From NCBI GenBank assembly GCA_029266425.1, contig JAQSWY010000001.1, positions 299,344 to 363,343 on the forward strand: a stretch of 64,000 nucleotides of DNA, given 5' to 3'. The translations under genes and the position numbers were made by a program. The notes under the pieces are model-generated. The model worked only from the letters and a program-made list of their open reading frames with translations. It made no database searches and was not told the DNA's origin. Origin of the DNA: Xanthobacteraceae bacterium. Lineage in GTDB: Bacteria > Pseudomonadota > Alphaproteobacteria > Rhizobiales > Xanthobacteraceae. This document shows positions 33,475 through 42,398 of the stretch, piece after piece. Positions within the stretch are counted from its first letter, which is position 1, and each line of letters opens with the position of its first letter.

Positions 33475-33522
33475 TAGAGCCCTTCCCGTTCGGATGATTT
33501 CATCCGAACGGGAAGGGCTCTA
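33475..33522. repeat. Long perfect palindrome
   Basis: TAGAGCCCTTCCCGTTCGGA is the outer part of a 23-base arm (33475-33497), repeated in reverse complement at 33500-33522 with only TT between. A perfect hairpin of this size is unlikely by chance and suggests a REP-like element or a mobile palindromic unit, paired with the repeat 15 bases to the left. Confidence 0.85.
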
Positions 33523-33529
33523 GCTGGAA

Positions 33530-35050
33530 TCCCGGGTGGCGCCGTGTGTCCCCGGCTCCGGCGCGGCCTTCGCGAAGTCCGCCTTCCTCGATCGTGCCTT
33601 CTGTACAGGTGTCCGCAACAACCGGACAATCGTATCGACCAGCAGCTTCTGATCGGTCGGCTTGGCCAGGACTGCTGTAGGGCGCAAATGGAACGGATCG
33701 CCTCCGGCACTTCCTGCCCCGTATAGAAGACGAACGGGATTGCGCGGCGGGCGAGGATCTCCACGACCTGCTGGGTGGTCTCGCGTCCGAGCCGCACATC
33801 GAGGATGGCGACGGAGAAGTGAACCTTTTGATCCGCATCGATGTATCAAGAAATAGCGTTCCGACATCGGTCGCCGCCATGAGGTTCTGAAGGTCGTTGT
33901 GCGTGCGCGAAACACTTTCAAAATTCGGTTTCAATTCATTGTTAACGGTTTGTCGTTCTTCATTTATTGATTGCAGATCTTCCTAGATGGTTTCAAGTTC
34001 CTAAGATGTTGAACGGTATTCTTCTTTGATTGACTGCAATCCTTCGTTGGCAGCACGCAGTTCTTCATTGGCGGCTTCCGACTCTTCGCGCGTGGCGCGC
34101 AGCCGGCTCTGGGCGGGTTGCAATTGTTCCTGAAGTTGTCGGATCGTCTCGTCGGTCGGACGCTGAATACTCCGGTCGTCCCCTCCGTCCGCCTCCTCGA
34201 TCGCCTCGCCCTCGATGAACATGACGAGCGCGTGCCGCGTCGGGTCGTTGTCATTAAGCACGGGCTTCACATGGAGATGGACACGCCGCGGTGAACCGTT
34301 GAAGCGGACGAGTATCGGCATGCTCAGCGTTGCCTCGTTGCGCTCGAAGGCGCGGTGCAAGGCCGAGCGGAGGTCGAACCGCAATTCCTGCCGAACCATG
34401 TCCGTGGCGTCCGCGCTCACCGGTCCGCCGGACGGCTGGAGATAGCGGCCGACGCTGTCGGACAGATGAATCGCGCGATGGGTCTCGTCCACCAGCAAGC
34501 TGGGGGGCGCGATCTTCTCAAGCATCTGGCGATGCAGGGTGGCATCGCTGGCATTGCCGACGGGATTGGCCATGCTCGGCAGCGCCGGCCCACGATCCGC
34601 TATGTGATGGGGCCCAAGCAGGATGGGCAAGGGCGGGCGGCGCTCGCTGGAATTGGCGACAGTCCGGTAGATGCGCGCATCGCGGTCGACGGTACGGAAG
34701 GCGCCGACCGGCTGGTCTGCGCTTTCCGACGATCCCAGGAACAGGTACCCGCCCGGATTCAGCGCAAAATGGAACGTATTGCAGACCTGTTGCTGCTGAT
34801 TGCGATCGAGATAGATGAGGAGGTTGCGACAGGAGATGCGGTCGAGACGCGAAAATGGCGGATCGCGCAGCAGGCTGTGGCTGGCGAACATCACGCCATC
34901 GCGCAGCGCTCGCCGAACCCGGTAATGATCGCCCTCGCGCTGGAAGAAGCGGCGCAGGCGGTCTTCGGTCAGGTCGGCCTCGATCGAGGCCGGGAAGCAG
35001 CCTTCGCGGGCGATAGCAAGCGGAAGAGGCCCGGTAATCCGGTCGAAATG
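33530..35050 (-). pseudogene. Decayed CheR-PAS-receiver chemotaxis-type gene
   Basis: Reading the reverse strand from 35050: the C-terminal half of a CheR methyltransferase (EDRLRRFFQREGDHYRVRRA, DPPFSRLDRISCRNLLIYLD) and its PAS-linker coiled coil (EESEAANEELRAANEGLQS). Two in-frame TAG codons follow at about 33990-34004, then the PAS start (HNDLQNLMAATDVGTLFLD). A further frame change leads into part of a response-regulator receiver (SVAILDVRLGRETTQQVVEI, FVFYTGQ) and another shift to KPTDQKLLVDTIVRLL. The CheB half and kinase core are missing. It is clearly non-functional. Confidence 0.75.
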
Positions 35051-35203
35051 GCGCCGCCGCGGCCAATGAGCAGCGGGCGGAGGAATTCCGGCGCAACGCC
35101 GACATCCTGTACAGGGCGCTCTTGCGCGAGAATGCCTGAGGCCGGATGCCAGACTTCGGAAGTCGCGGCCCGAGTGCTGGTCGGGCCGCGCTGATCTGTG
35201 AAG

Positions 35204-35698
35204 TCACGCCGCTTTGGCGTTCACCTTCATGCTGGCGAGCTGACTCAGCGTCGCGTCGGTCTTCTTCTCCTCGGCGAGGGTGAGGTCGAGGAGCTTCGCC
35301 GCGTCCTTCATGCCGAGCTGCTCGGCCCAGGTGCGCAGCGTGCCGTAGCGGCTGATCTCGTAATGCTCCACTGCCTGCGCGGCGGCGAGCATGCCGGGAT
35401 CGAGGGCATCGGTGCCGGCAAAGTCCTCCATGATCTCCTTGCCCTCGTCGAGAATGCCGACGATGGCGTCGCAGGTCTTGCCGCGCGCGGTGGCGCCGAA
35501 CATCTCGAACACCTGCTCGAGGCGCTCGACATGGACCTCGGTCTCGTCGCGATGCTTCTCGAAGGCATTGGCGAGCTCCGGCGACTTCGCCTTCTTGGCC
35601 ATCTTGGGCAAAGCGCGCAGGATTTGTTTTTCGGCGAAATAGATGTCGCGCAGCGTGGTCTCGAACAGGTCGGTCAGGGTCTTCTCGGCTTTTGCCAT
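35204..35698 (-). CDS. YciE/DUF892 ferritin-like protein
   Basis: A 164-residue four-helix protein: TLTDLFETTLRDIYFAEKQI, ETEVHVERLEQVFEMFG, VEHYEISRYGTLRTWAEQLG and LAEEKKTDATLSQLA carry the Glu/His metal ligands of the family. These stress-induced ferritin-like proteins are typical of the general stress regulon. A near-consensus EcfG-type site lies upstream at 35771-35795. Length is normal. Confidence 0.92.
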   Translation of the reverse strand: MAKAEKTLTDLFETTLRDIYFAEKQILRALPKMAKKAKSPELANAFEKHRDETEVHVERLEQVFEMFGATARGKTCDAIVGILDEGKEIMEDFAGTDALDPGMLAAAQAVEHYEISRYGTLRTWAEQLGMKDAAKLLDLTLAEEKKTDATLSQLASMKVNAKAA

Positions 35699-35770
35699 CG
35701 GGCCTCTCCATGATGGTGGCGGTTCAGCGCTATCGGCTGTGGATGCCTGGCGAACCGCCGGCGACGATGC

Positions 35771-35795
35771 AACCGCTCAGCTCTACGCAGGTTCC
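35771..35795 (-). promoter_or_regulatory. Near-consensus EcfG-type promoter for the DUF892 gene
   Basis: Reverse strand: GGAAC (35795-35791), N17, GTT (35773-35771), i.e. -10 GGTT instead of CGTT with N16. The gene starts at 35698, about 75 bases downstream. Confidence 0.5.
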
Positions 35796-35846
35796 CGAAC
35801 GCCATGAAAATCCGCCGAAATCCGCTGGCGGCGGAGGCAGCGCGGC

Positions 35847-36641
35847 TCAGTGCTTGCCGGAGCCGGGCTCGGCCATCTTGCGGTGCTGCTCGGCCAGCAT
35901 GCCGGACGGGGTCACGTGGGCGACGGCGGATTGCAGCTTGTTCTTCCAGCCGCTCACCACATCACCTTCGCCCTTCATCATGGCGTCGAAGCCGACCTGC
36001 GCGACCTCGGCCGGATCGTCCTTCTCTTCCTGACCGACCTTGGTATCCATGAGGTCGGCCCGCTGGAAGAATTCGGTGTCGGTAGGACCCGGCATCAGGC
36101 AGGTCACCGTGATCTTCGTGTCCTTCAGCTCGTTGCGAAGCGCCGCCGCGAAGCTGTCGATGAAGGCCTTGGTGCCGTTATAGACCGCCTGGAAAGTGCC
36201 CGGCATGAAGCCGGCGATGGAGCCGGTTATCAGGATGCGTCCATTGTTGCGTGAGCGCATGTCGCGGCCGACCTTCTGGATCAGACAGAGCGTGCCGGTG
36301 ATGTTGGTGTCGACGACGCGCCGCCAGTCCGCGGGATCCTGGTCGAGAAAGGCCTTGCCGAGCCCGCGACCGGCATTGGCGAACAACGCCTCCACCGGCC
36401 GGCCGGTGGTCTCGATGGCGGCATAGAGGCGCTCGACCCCTTCCGGGGTCGCTAGATTGACATCGAGCGCCTTGACCTCGGTGCCGAGCTTGCCGAGTTC
36501 TATGGCCGCGCGTTCGATCTCCGGCTCATCGGCGGCGACGACGAGATCGAAGCCTTCCTTCGCGGCGATCTTGGCGAGTTCGAAGCCGATGCCGCTTGAG
36601 GCGCCGGTAACGACGGCGAGGGGGCGTATGGCTGACGCCAT
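35847..36641 (-). CDS. Short-chain dehydrogenase/reductase
   Basis: A 264-residue classical SDR: TGASSGIGFELA cofactor loop (about residue 12), NAGRG motif, Ser in ILITGSIAG, and the Y-x3-K pair in YNGTKAF. ATG 36641 has AAGGAG upstream; the longer frame to 36890 is a shadow of the next gene. It lies 10 bases after the zinc alcohol dehydrogenase and is probably co-transcribed from the EcfG-type site at 37852. Substrate unknown. Confidence 0.9.
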   Translation of the reverse strand: MASAIRPLAVVTGASSGIGFELAKIAAKEGFDLVVAADEPEIERAAIELGKLGTEVKALDVNLATPEGVERLYAAIETTGRPVEALFANAGRGLGKAFLDQDPADWRRVVDTNITGTLCLIQKVGRDMRSRNNGRILITGSIAGFMPGTFQAVYNGTKAFIDSFAAALRNELKDTKITVTCLMPGPTDTEFFQRADLMDTKVGQEEKDDPAEVAQVGFDAMMKGEGDVVSGWKNKLQSAVAHVTPSGMLAEQHRKMAEPGSGKH

Positions 36642-36651
36642 GAGGAACTCC

Positions 36652-37821
36652 TTATGGTTTGAGGACGACCTTGATGCACCCGTCCTGCTTGTCGCGGAAT
36701 GTCTTGTAGAGATCCGGCCCCTCTTCGAGGCTGGCGCGGTGGGTGATGACGAAGGACGGGTCGATCTCGCCCTTCTCGATGCGCGCGAGCAGCTTCTCCG
36801 CGTAGTGCTGCACCGGGGTCTGCGCCATGCGGAAGGTGAGGCCGCGATTGATCGCCGAGCCCATGGGGATCTTGTCGAGGAAGCCGCCATAGACGCCGAC
36901 CACGGAGACGGTGCCGAAGTTGCGGCAGCAATGGATGGCCTGGCGCAGCACGTGCGGACGGTCGGTCGCGAGATAGGTTGCGACCTTCACGCGGTCCAGC
37001 ATCGAGTCCCAGCTCGCCTTGGTCTCGGGCTCGGTGCCGACGGCATCGATGCAGGCATCCGCGCCGCGGCCGTGCGTCATTTCCTGGATGCGCCCGTAGA
37101 CGTCCTCTTCCATGAAATCGAGCGTCTCCGCCCCGCTCGCGCGGGCGAGCGCGAGGCGCTCCGGCACCGTGTCGATGGCGATCACGCGCCCCGCGCCGAG
37201 CAGGAAGGCGGAACGTATGGCGATCTGGCCCACCGGACCGCAGCCCCATATGGCGATGGTGTCGCCCGGTTTGATGTCGCAGAAATCGGCGGCCATGTAG
37301 CCGGTCGGATAGATGTCGGAGAGGAACAGCACCTGCTCGTCGCTGAGCCCGTCCGGCACCTTGATCGGACCGACATCGGCATAGGGCACGCGCATATATT
37401 CCGCCTGGCCGCCGGGATAGCCGCCGAGCAGGTGCGAATAGCCGAACAGGCCGGCGGGCGAATGGCCCCAGAGCTTCTCGGCCTCGGCCTTGTTGGGGTT
37501 GGAGCGCTCGCAGCCCGAATAGAAGCCGCGCTGGCAGAAGAAGCATTCGCCGCACGAGATGGTGAATGGCACGACCACACGATCGCCGACCTTGAGCCTG
37601 CCGGTCTCGCTGCCGACCTCGACGACCTCGCCCATGGTCTCGTGGCCGAGCACGTCGCCCCTCTCCATGCGCGGTATCACGCCGTCGAAAATGTGCAGGT
37701 CGGAGCCGCATATGGCGCAGGCTGTGACCTTGATGATGGCGTCCCGCGGGTGCTCGATCTTGGGGTCCGGCACCTGCTCGCACCGTATGTCGCCCTTGCC
37801 GTGCCACGTCAGCGCTTTCAT
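36652..37821 (-). CDS. Zinc-dependent alcohol dehydrogenase (formaldehyde dehydrogenase-like)
   Basis: A 389-residue medium-chain dehydrogenase. The catalytic zinc set includes CAICGSDLH and GHETMGEV; the structural zinc loop is [15 protein letters not shown]. The NAD-binding loop is [12 protein letters not shown], with an acidic residue at the end of the second strand ([10 protein letters not shown]) indicating NAD. Length and [13 protein letters not shown] insert resemble glutathione-independent formaldehyde dehydrogenase-like proteins. A perfect EcfG-type promoter is 30 bases upstream. Confidence 0.9.
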   Translation of the reverse strand: MKALTWHGKGDIRCEQVPDPKIEHPRDAIIKVTACAICGSDLHIFDGVIPRMERGDVLGHETMGEVVEVGSETGRLKVGDRVVVPFTISCGECFFCQRGFYSGCERSNPNKAEAEKLWGHSPAGLFGYSHLLGGYPGGQAEYMRVPYADVGPIKVPDGLSDEQVLFLSDIYPTGYMAADFCDIKPGDTIAIWGCGPVGQIAIRSAFLLGAGRVIAIDTVPERLALARASGAETLDFMEEDVYGRIQEMTHGRGADACIDAVGTEPETKASWDSMLDRVKVATYLATDRPHVLRQAIHCCRNFGTVSVVGVYGGFLDKIPMGSAINRGLTFRMAQTPVQHYAEKLLARIEKGEIDPSFVITHRASLEEGPDLYKTFRDKQDGCIKVVLKP

Positions 37822-37851
37822 GCCGTCCTCGCGAGATCGCCCCGGCGGATC

Positions 37852-37876
37852 AACGGGCGCCACGACAAGCCGTTCC
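37852..37876 (-). promoter_or_regulatory. EcfG-type promoter for the ADH-SDR operon
   Basis: Reverse strand: GGAAC (37876-37872), N16, CGTT (37855-37852), a perfect match, 31 bases before the ATG at 37821. Confidence 0.72.
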
Positions 37877-37948
37877 CCGGTAAAATCTATTCTCACCGTC
37901 TGAGACGCATCTCGACCATGATGAGCGGAGAGCGCCAATTCCATCGTC

Positions 37949-38025
37949 ATGGCCGGGCTTGTCCCGGCCATCTCGGCCTCTGATGCGCTGTCGGGAATCG
38001 AGATCCCCGGCACAAGGCCGGGGAT
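37949..38025. repeat. Rhizobiales 'AGLVPAI' intergenic repeat
   Basis: Two hairpins: ATGGCCGGG (37949-37957) with CCCGGCCAT (37963-37971), and ATCCCCGGC (38003-38011) with GCCGGGGAT (38017-38025). Translated it reads [10 protein letters not shown] and GTRPGMT, which marks a widespread interspersed repeat family of these genomes. It is not a gene. Confidence 0.85.
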
Positions 38026-38054
38026 GACAGCCGATATTATGATCGCGCGGACGC

Positions 38055-39077
38055 TCAGCCGCGGCGATAGATGCGGTCGAGCACGTGGGCGACGTCGACG
38101 AGGTGTCCGGCGGCCGGATCGTAGCGCTCGCCATTGGCGAGCCGGCGGGCCCACTCTGCGGCCGCGCGTCCGCCCCACGCATCGGGCGGCATCGCGAGGG
38201 GCTCGCGCGCCGTGCCGGTGAAGCGCTCGGCGGCGAAATCATAGAAGGAGCCGCCGACATTGCGGAACGCGGCGCCGCCTTTGGTGCCGTAGACCTCGGC
38301 GCCGATCACCGCATCGCAGCCAGCATGGAGCCGCCAGGAACAGGCGAGGCGCACCACCGTGCCGGTGGCGAGCTCGATCGTCGCCACGGCGAAGTCCTCG
38401 ACCTGTGCCAGGGGTTCCGTCACCGGCTCGCCGCCAGCCGAGAGATGCGAGGTCACGTTGCGCACCTCGGGGAAGTCGAGCAGCCAGAGCGCGAGATCGA
38501 CGAGATGGATGCCGAGATCCATCACGCAGCCGCCGCCAGACTGCGCGGCATCGTAGAACCACGGCTTGTCCGGCCCATAGGCATTGTGGAAGACGAGGTC
38601 TATCGCATGGATGCGACCGAGCTCGCCGCTCGCGACCAGCTCGCGGATGCGCCGCATGCCGTCTGTATGGCGATAGGAGAAATCGACGCCAAGCAGCAGG
38701 TCCGCGGCGCCCGCGGCGGCGACGACCTCTTCCACCTCCGGCGCGGTGCGGCCGAGCGGCTTCTGGCAGAACACGGCGACACCGGAGAGCAGCGCCTTGA
38801 GCGCTTGCTCGGCATGAAGCGCGCTGGGCGTCGCGATGACGAGGCCGTCGAGGTCAAGCTTCAAGAGCTCTTCGAGCGAGCCGACGCATTCGGCCCCAGG
38901 CGCGAGCACCGCTGCCTCGTGCGCCATGTCGCTGGACGGCTCGGCGATGCCGGCGATCGTGATCGCCTGCGTGTCGAGGATCGCCTGCATGCGGTGGCGG
39001 CCGATCCAGCCGACGCCGAGAAAACCGATGCGCGGCGGGCCGGACAGGGTTCGGGGGAGGGGGCGTGCGTGCGTCAT
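38055..39077 (-). CDS. Gfo/Idh/MocA-family oxidoreductase
   Basis: A 340-residue protein. An N-terminal Rossmann domain starts [14 protein letters not shown], then the conserved CQKPLGRT lysine-proline motif (about residue 106) and, in the C-terminal domain, a [19 protein letters not shown] helix with the active-site Asp and His. These enzymes oxidise or epimerise sugars and inositols. It overlaps the downstream end of the ADH at 39074 (ATGA), so the two form one operon and may act in sequence on a cyclitol or sugar. Confidence 0.9.
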   Translation of the reverse strand: MTHARPLPRTLSGPPRIGFLGVGWIGRHRMQAILDTQAITIAGIAEPSSDMAHEAAVLAPGAECVGSLEELLKLDLDGLVIATPSALHAEQALKALLSGVAVFCQKPLGRTAPEVEEVVAAAGAADLLLGVDFSYRHTDGMRRIRELVASGELGRIHAIDLVFHNAYGPDKPWFYDAAQSGGGCVMDLGIHLVDLALWLLDFPEVRNVTSHLSAGGEPVTEPLAQVEDFAVATIELATGTVVRLACSWRLHAGCDAVIGAEVYGTKGGAAFRNVGGSFYDFAAERFTGTAREPLAMPPDAWGGRAAAEWARRLANGERYDPAAGHLVDVAHVLDRIYRRG

Positions 39078-40042
39078 CGCAGATCCACCACGGCCTTGAG
39101 AAAGCCGTCCGGCCGGTCGCGTGTGGCGTCGAGTGCCTCGCCGAGCCGCTCCAGCGGGAAATGATGGGTGCACAGATATTCCGGGTCGAGCCGCCCCGAA
39201 GCGATCGCGGCGATGGCGGCGCGCATGCCTTCGACATAAATCGCCGGATCGCGCTCATGCGCATTGATGACGTCGAGGCAGCGCCAGTTCCACAACCACA
39301 TGTTCACCTGCCGCGGCCCGTCCTGATGGTAGCCGGCTATCATGAGCCGTCCGCGCTCGGCAGCGAGTTCGCCGGCGAGATCCAGCGGCCATTGCTTGCC
39401 GACCGCCTCGATGACGCGCTCGCACATCGCGCCGCCGGTGATCTCCTTCACCGCAGCGATGATCTGGTGGTGGTCCTCCATCGGCAGCGTCTCGGCGGCG
39501 CCCATCTTCCGGGCGACCTCCAGCGAAAAGGGTCGCCGCGATATGGCGATGACCTGCGCGCCGGCGTCACTGGCGAGGCGGGTGAGGATGGCACCGAGAA
39601 AGCCGATGCCGAGAATCGCGACAGTCTGGCCCGCGGCGATCTCGCTGCGGCGAAAGATGTTCATGGCGCAGCCGAACGGCTCGCCGGGGAACGCCTTGCC
39701 CGCAAGCATTGGCGGCAGCGGCACCACCGCATCGGCGGCGGCGATGTCGTGCTGGGCATAGGCCTTGTAGGAGAGCGCGGCGACCGGCGTGCCTATGGCG
39801 ATGCTCTCGACGCCTTCGCCGAGTGCGTCGACCACGCCCCAGCCTTCATGGCCGAGCGCACCCGGCTCCAGGGGAAAACTCATCCAGTCCGGGCCGGACC
39901 ACGGCACCAGATTCGAGGCGCACACGCCGCACCCTTCGAGCCGCACCCGCACCTCGCCGGGGCCGGGCTCGGGGAGGGGAACCTCCTCGATCACGACATG
40001 CCCGGGTCGGGTGAGGACGGCGGCGAGCATGGTGCGCGCCAT
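39074..40042 (-). CDS. Medium-chain alcohol dehydrogenase-like protein
   Basis: A 322-residue protein starting at ATG 40042 (ATG 40030 is possible; the longer frame to 40165 overlaps the divergent gene). Zinc ligand region GCGVCASN and GHEGWG are present, but the structural four-Cys loop is missing. The nucleotide loop ILGIGFLGAILTRLA is present. It resembles sugar or polyol dehydrogenases that accompany Gfo/Idh enzymes. It reads divergently from the gene at 40140. Confidence 0.85.
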   Translation of the reverse strand: MARTMLAAVLTRPGHVVIEEVPLPEPGPGEVRVRLEGCGVCASNLVPWSGPDWMSFPLEPGALGHEGWGVVDALGEGVESIAIGTPVAALSYKAYAQHDIAAADAVVPLPPMLAGKAFPGEPFGCAMNIFRRSEIAAGQTVAILGIGFLGAILTRLASDAGAQVIAISRRPFSLEVARKMGAAETLPMEDHHQIIAAVKEITGGAMCERVIEAVGKQWPLDLAGELAAERGRLMIAGYHQDGPRQVNMWLWNWRCLDVINAHERDPAIYVEGMRAAIAAIASGRLDPEYLCTHHFPLERLGEALDATRDRPDGFLKAVVDLR

Positions 40043-40139
40043 GGCGGGCGTTCGCAGGAGCGGGGAAGTGGCGGCGTCCAAACGCGGCTCCGGGGTCAGC
40101 TTTGTTGGAGGTGCCCGGGTCAACGGGGGCGGAACAAAG

Positions 40140-41948
40140 ATGTTCCCCAGCTCTTGGCTCACCATGCTGGTCTATGGCGATGCTATCCGCACGGAAGATC
40201 CGCGCGCCGTGATCGAGGCACTGCGCGCCAGCGCTGCGTCGCTCGGTGCGCCGTCATCGTGGATCGAGCGCCACGCGCTCCTCGTCGATCTCTTCATCCG
40301 TGCGTCGGAACTGGCGCAGGGTCTGGTGGACCAGGAGTTCGATGGGACCGGGTGCGACCATCTGAGCATGCGCCAGAGCGCGACCTCGGGCGCGTTGCGT
40401 GGGCTTGCACGCGGGGTGCTGCGATCGTGGCGCGAGCAGTGGGAGGCCTCGGAGGCAGACGTCGCTGCGGCGATCGACCGGCTCGCCGAGATCAATGCGC
40501 CCGACCCGATCTCGACCAAGGCGGCGGAAGGCTATGCCTTCTATGCGCTCTATCCGGAGGCCTATGGCGCGGCGGCTGCGGCGCTGCACGGCACGCACCC
40601 GCTGGTTCTTGGCCTGCGCAGCATCGGCATCGGGCTCGGCGCCATGGTAGCGGCCGGATCGGATGCTGCGTGGTCGTACTCGGTGCGGCCGGTCGGGCAT
40701 CCATTCCGCCGCGAGCTGGCGATCGGTGCGGATGTGTTGGCCGCGTTGCGCGAGCACCGCGACGGCGTCTTCGCGATAGCCGACGAAGGGCCGGGCCTTT
40801 CCGGATCCTCGATGGTGGCGGCCGCGGGCGCACTGGAGGAATTCGGTGCCGCTCGAGAGCGCATTCATTTCTTCCCGTCACACCATAATCTTCCCGGCGC
40901 TGCCGCCGCTCCGGCGATCGTCGAGCGCTGGTGCGCCGCGCCGCGACACTGCGTGCAGTTCGACGAACTGGTGCTCGGGGCGATGGCCCCGGACCACCGT
41001 CTCGCATCCTGGGTGGAGGACCTCACGGGAGCGCCGGTGGCGCCGCTCCGCGAGATCTCGGGCGGCGCATGGCGGGATCTGAAGCGCTACGCCGGGCCGC
41101 CGCCGACATTCGCCCACCAGGAGCGTCGCAAGTTTCTTCTGGAGAGTGCGCGCGGCCGCTTCCTGCTGCGCTTCGCCGGGCTTGGCCCGCATGGGTCGGC
41201 GACGCTGCGCCGGGCGAGCATGCTCTCGGAAGCGGGCTTCACGCCGCCGATGCTCGGGCTCAGGCATGGCTTCCTGGTGGAGCGCTGGCTGGATGAGGCC
41301 GAGCCACCCGACCTCGCCGTCGATCGTGCCGGCCTCATCTCGCATGTCGCGCGGTACCTCGCCTTCCGCGCCAGGCGGATGCCCTCCGACAGAGCCAGCG
41401 GTGCCAGCCTTGAAGACTTGGCGCGGATGTGTGCGCACAATCTGTCCGAAGCCCTGGCCGAACGGATTGAGCTTGCGCCTCGTCTCGAGATGGCGCGGCG
41501 GCTTGAAGGACGTGTCCAACGTGTCGAGACCGACAATCGCATGCAGGCATGGGAATGGCTGCGGCTGCCGGATGGCCGCATCATCAAGACCGACGCCTAT
41601 GACCATTGCGCCGGCCATGATCTCATCGGCTGTCAGGACATAGCCTGGGACGTCGCAGGCGCAAGCTGCGAACTTGACCTGGGGGAGGACGAACTTGCCC
41701 GCCTGCAACGGGAACTCGCCATGCACGGCGTACGGATCGACGATGCACTGCTCGACTTCTACACGCCCTGTTACCTTGCCTTCCGGATCGGGCATCTCAC
41801 CATTGCGGATGAAGCGGCGGAGAGAGAAGAACACAACGCCATTCGTCGGACTATAAAATCCTACCGGCACCGCTTACTTGAGCTAAAATACTACCGCGAA
41901 GACTGGAAATTGCTGATCCCGCGTAGATTTCGCCCGGAACCATCTTAG
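40140..41948 (+). CDS. Large two-part protein: PRTase-like and kinase-like
   Basis: A 602-residue protein; ATG 40140 has a purine-rich GGGGGCGG region upstream (ATG 40164 is an alternative). The first part contains RPVGHPFRRELAIG and FAIADEGPGLSGSSM, which resembles a phosphoribosyltransferase PRPP loop (GPGLSGSS after an acidic pair). The second part resembles an aminoglycoside-phosphotransferase-like kinase fold, with a GHDLIGCQDIAWDVAGA stretch at the expected catalytic/metal region. I know no exact family. It may modify a nucleotide or sugar in the adjoining cluster. Confidence 0.55.
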   Translation: MFPSSWLTMLVYGDAIRTEDPRAVIEALRASAASLGAPSSWIERHALLVDLFIRASELAQGLVDQEFDGTGCDHLSMRQSATSGALRGLARGVLRSWREQWEASEADVAAAIDRLAEINAPDPISTKAAEGYAFYALYPEAYGAAAAALHGTHPLVLGLRSIGIGLGAMVAAGSDAAWSYSVRPVGHPFRRELAIGADVLAALREHRDGVFAIADEGPGLSGSSMVAAAGALEEFGAARERIHFFPSHHNLPGAAAAPAIVERWCAAPRHCVQFDELVLGAMAPDHRLASWVEDLTGAPVAPLREISGGAWRDLKRYAGPPPTFAHQERRKFLLESARGRFLLRFAGLGPHGSATLRRASMLSEAGFTPPMLGLRHGFLVERWLDEAEPPDLAVDRAGLISHVARYLAFRARRMPSDRASGASLEDLARMCAHNLSEALAERIELAPRLEMARRLEGRVQRVETDNRMQAWEWLRLPDGRIIKTDAYDHCAGHDLIGCQDIAWDVAGASCELDLGEDELARLQRELAMHGVRIDDALLDFYTPCYLAFRIGHLTIADEAAEREEHNAIRRTIKSYRHRLLELKYYREDWKLLIPRRFRPEPS

Positions 41949-41960
41949 TAGCCACCCGTT
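41936..41960 (+). promoter_or_regulatory. EcfG-type promoter upstream of the 41997 gene
   Basis: GGAAC (41936-41940), N16, CGTT (41957-41960): perfect consensus, 37 bases before the ATG at 41997. It overlaps the 3' end of the previous gene. Confidence 0.72.
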
Positions 41961-41996
41961 TAGGCCACAGTCATTGGGCCAGCAGGAGGTGTCCGC

Positions 41997-42260
41997 ATGT
42001 CCCAAGGAAATACCACGACGGATCATCGCTTCATTCGCAAATGGGCGGAGGCTCGTGGTGGCCGGCCGGCGCGCGTAAAGGGTACCGGTAAAGGTGATGA
42101 TCCGGGAATACTGCGCTTCGACTTTGGAGAAAAGGATGAGAGCCTGGAGGAGATCTCCTGGGACGAGTTTTTCGAGAAGTTCGACGAAAACGACCTCGCC
42201 CTGTTGTACCAGGACGAGAAAGATAGCCGTTTCAATAAACTGATCCACCGGCATTCCTGA
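41997..42260 (+). CDS. Small acidic stress protein
   Basis: An 87-residue protein with AGGAGG upstream of ATG 41997. The sequence (TTTDHRFIRKWAEARGGRPA, then an acidic end with SWDEFFEKFDENDLALLYQ) matches a widespread small family that, from memory, is sometimes named after 1,4-alpha-glucan branching enzyme without being an enzyme. Its function is unknown; a perfect EcfG-type promoter implies stress induction. Confidence 0.72.
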   Translation: MSQGNTTTDHRFIRKWAEARGGRPARVKGTGKGDDPGILRFDFGEKDESLEEISWDEFFEKFDENDLALLYQDEKDSRFNKLIHRHS

Positions 42261-42398
42261 ACGTCATGATGCCGGAGCCGCGCAGCGGCTGCCGGCAGAC
42301 ATCGGATCCGGGTTGCCAGGTTCAGCTTGCCACCATCGATCACGTCGCGCGCCTGTCCTCTTCAGACAGGGCGCCGTCTTGATCTCGACGAGGCACCC

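Noticed and set aside
35057..35140. Short forward frame ending NADILYRALLRENA
   Set aside because: Looks like a coding end but has no start, promoter or family; could be chance next to the decayed CheR gene.
36457..37983. Forward reading frame of 508 codons
   Set aside because: Antisense to the SDR and alcohol dehydrogenase, which have full catalytic motifs.
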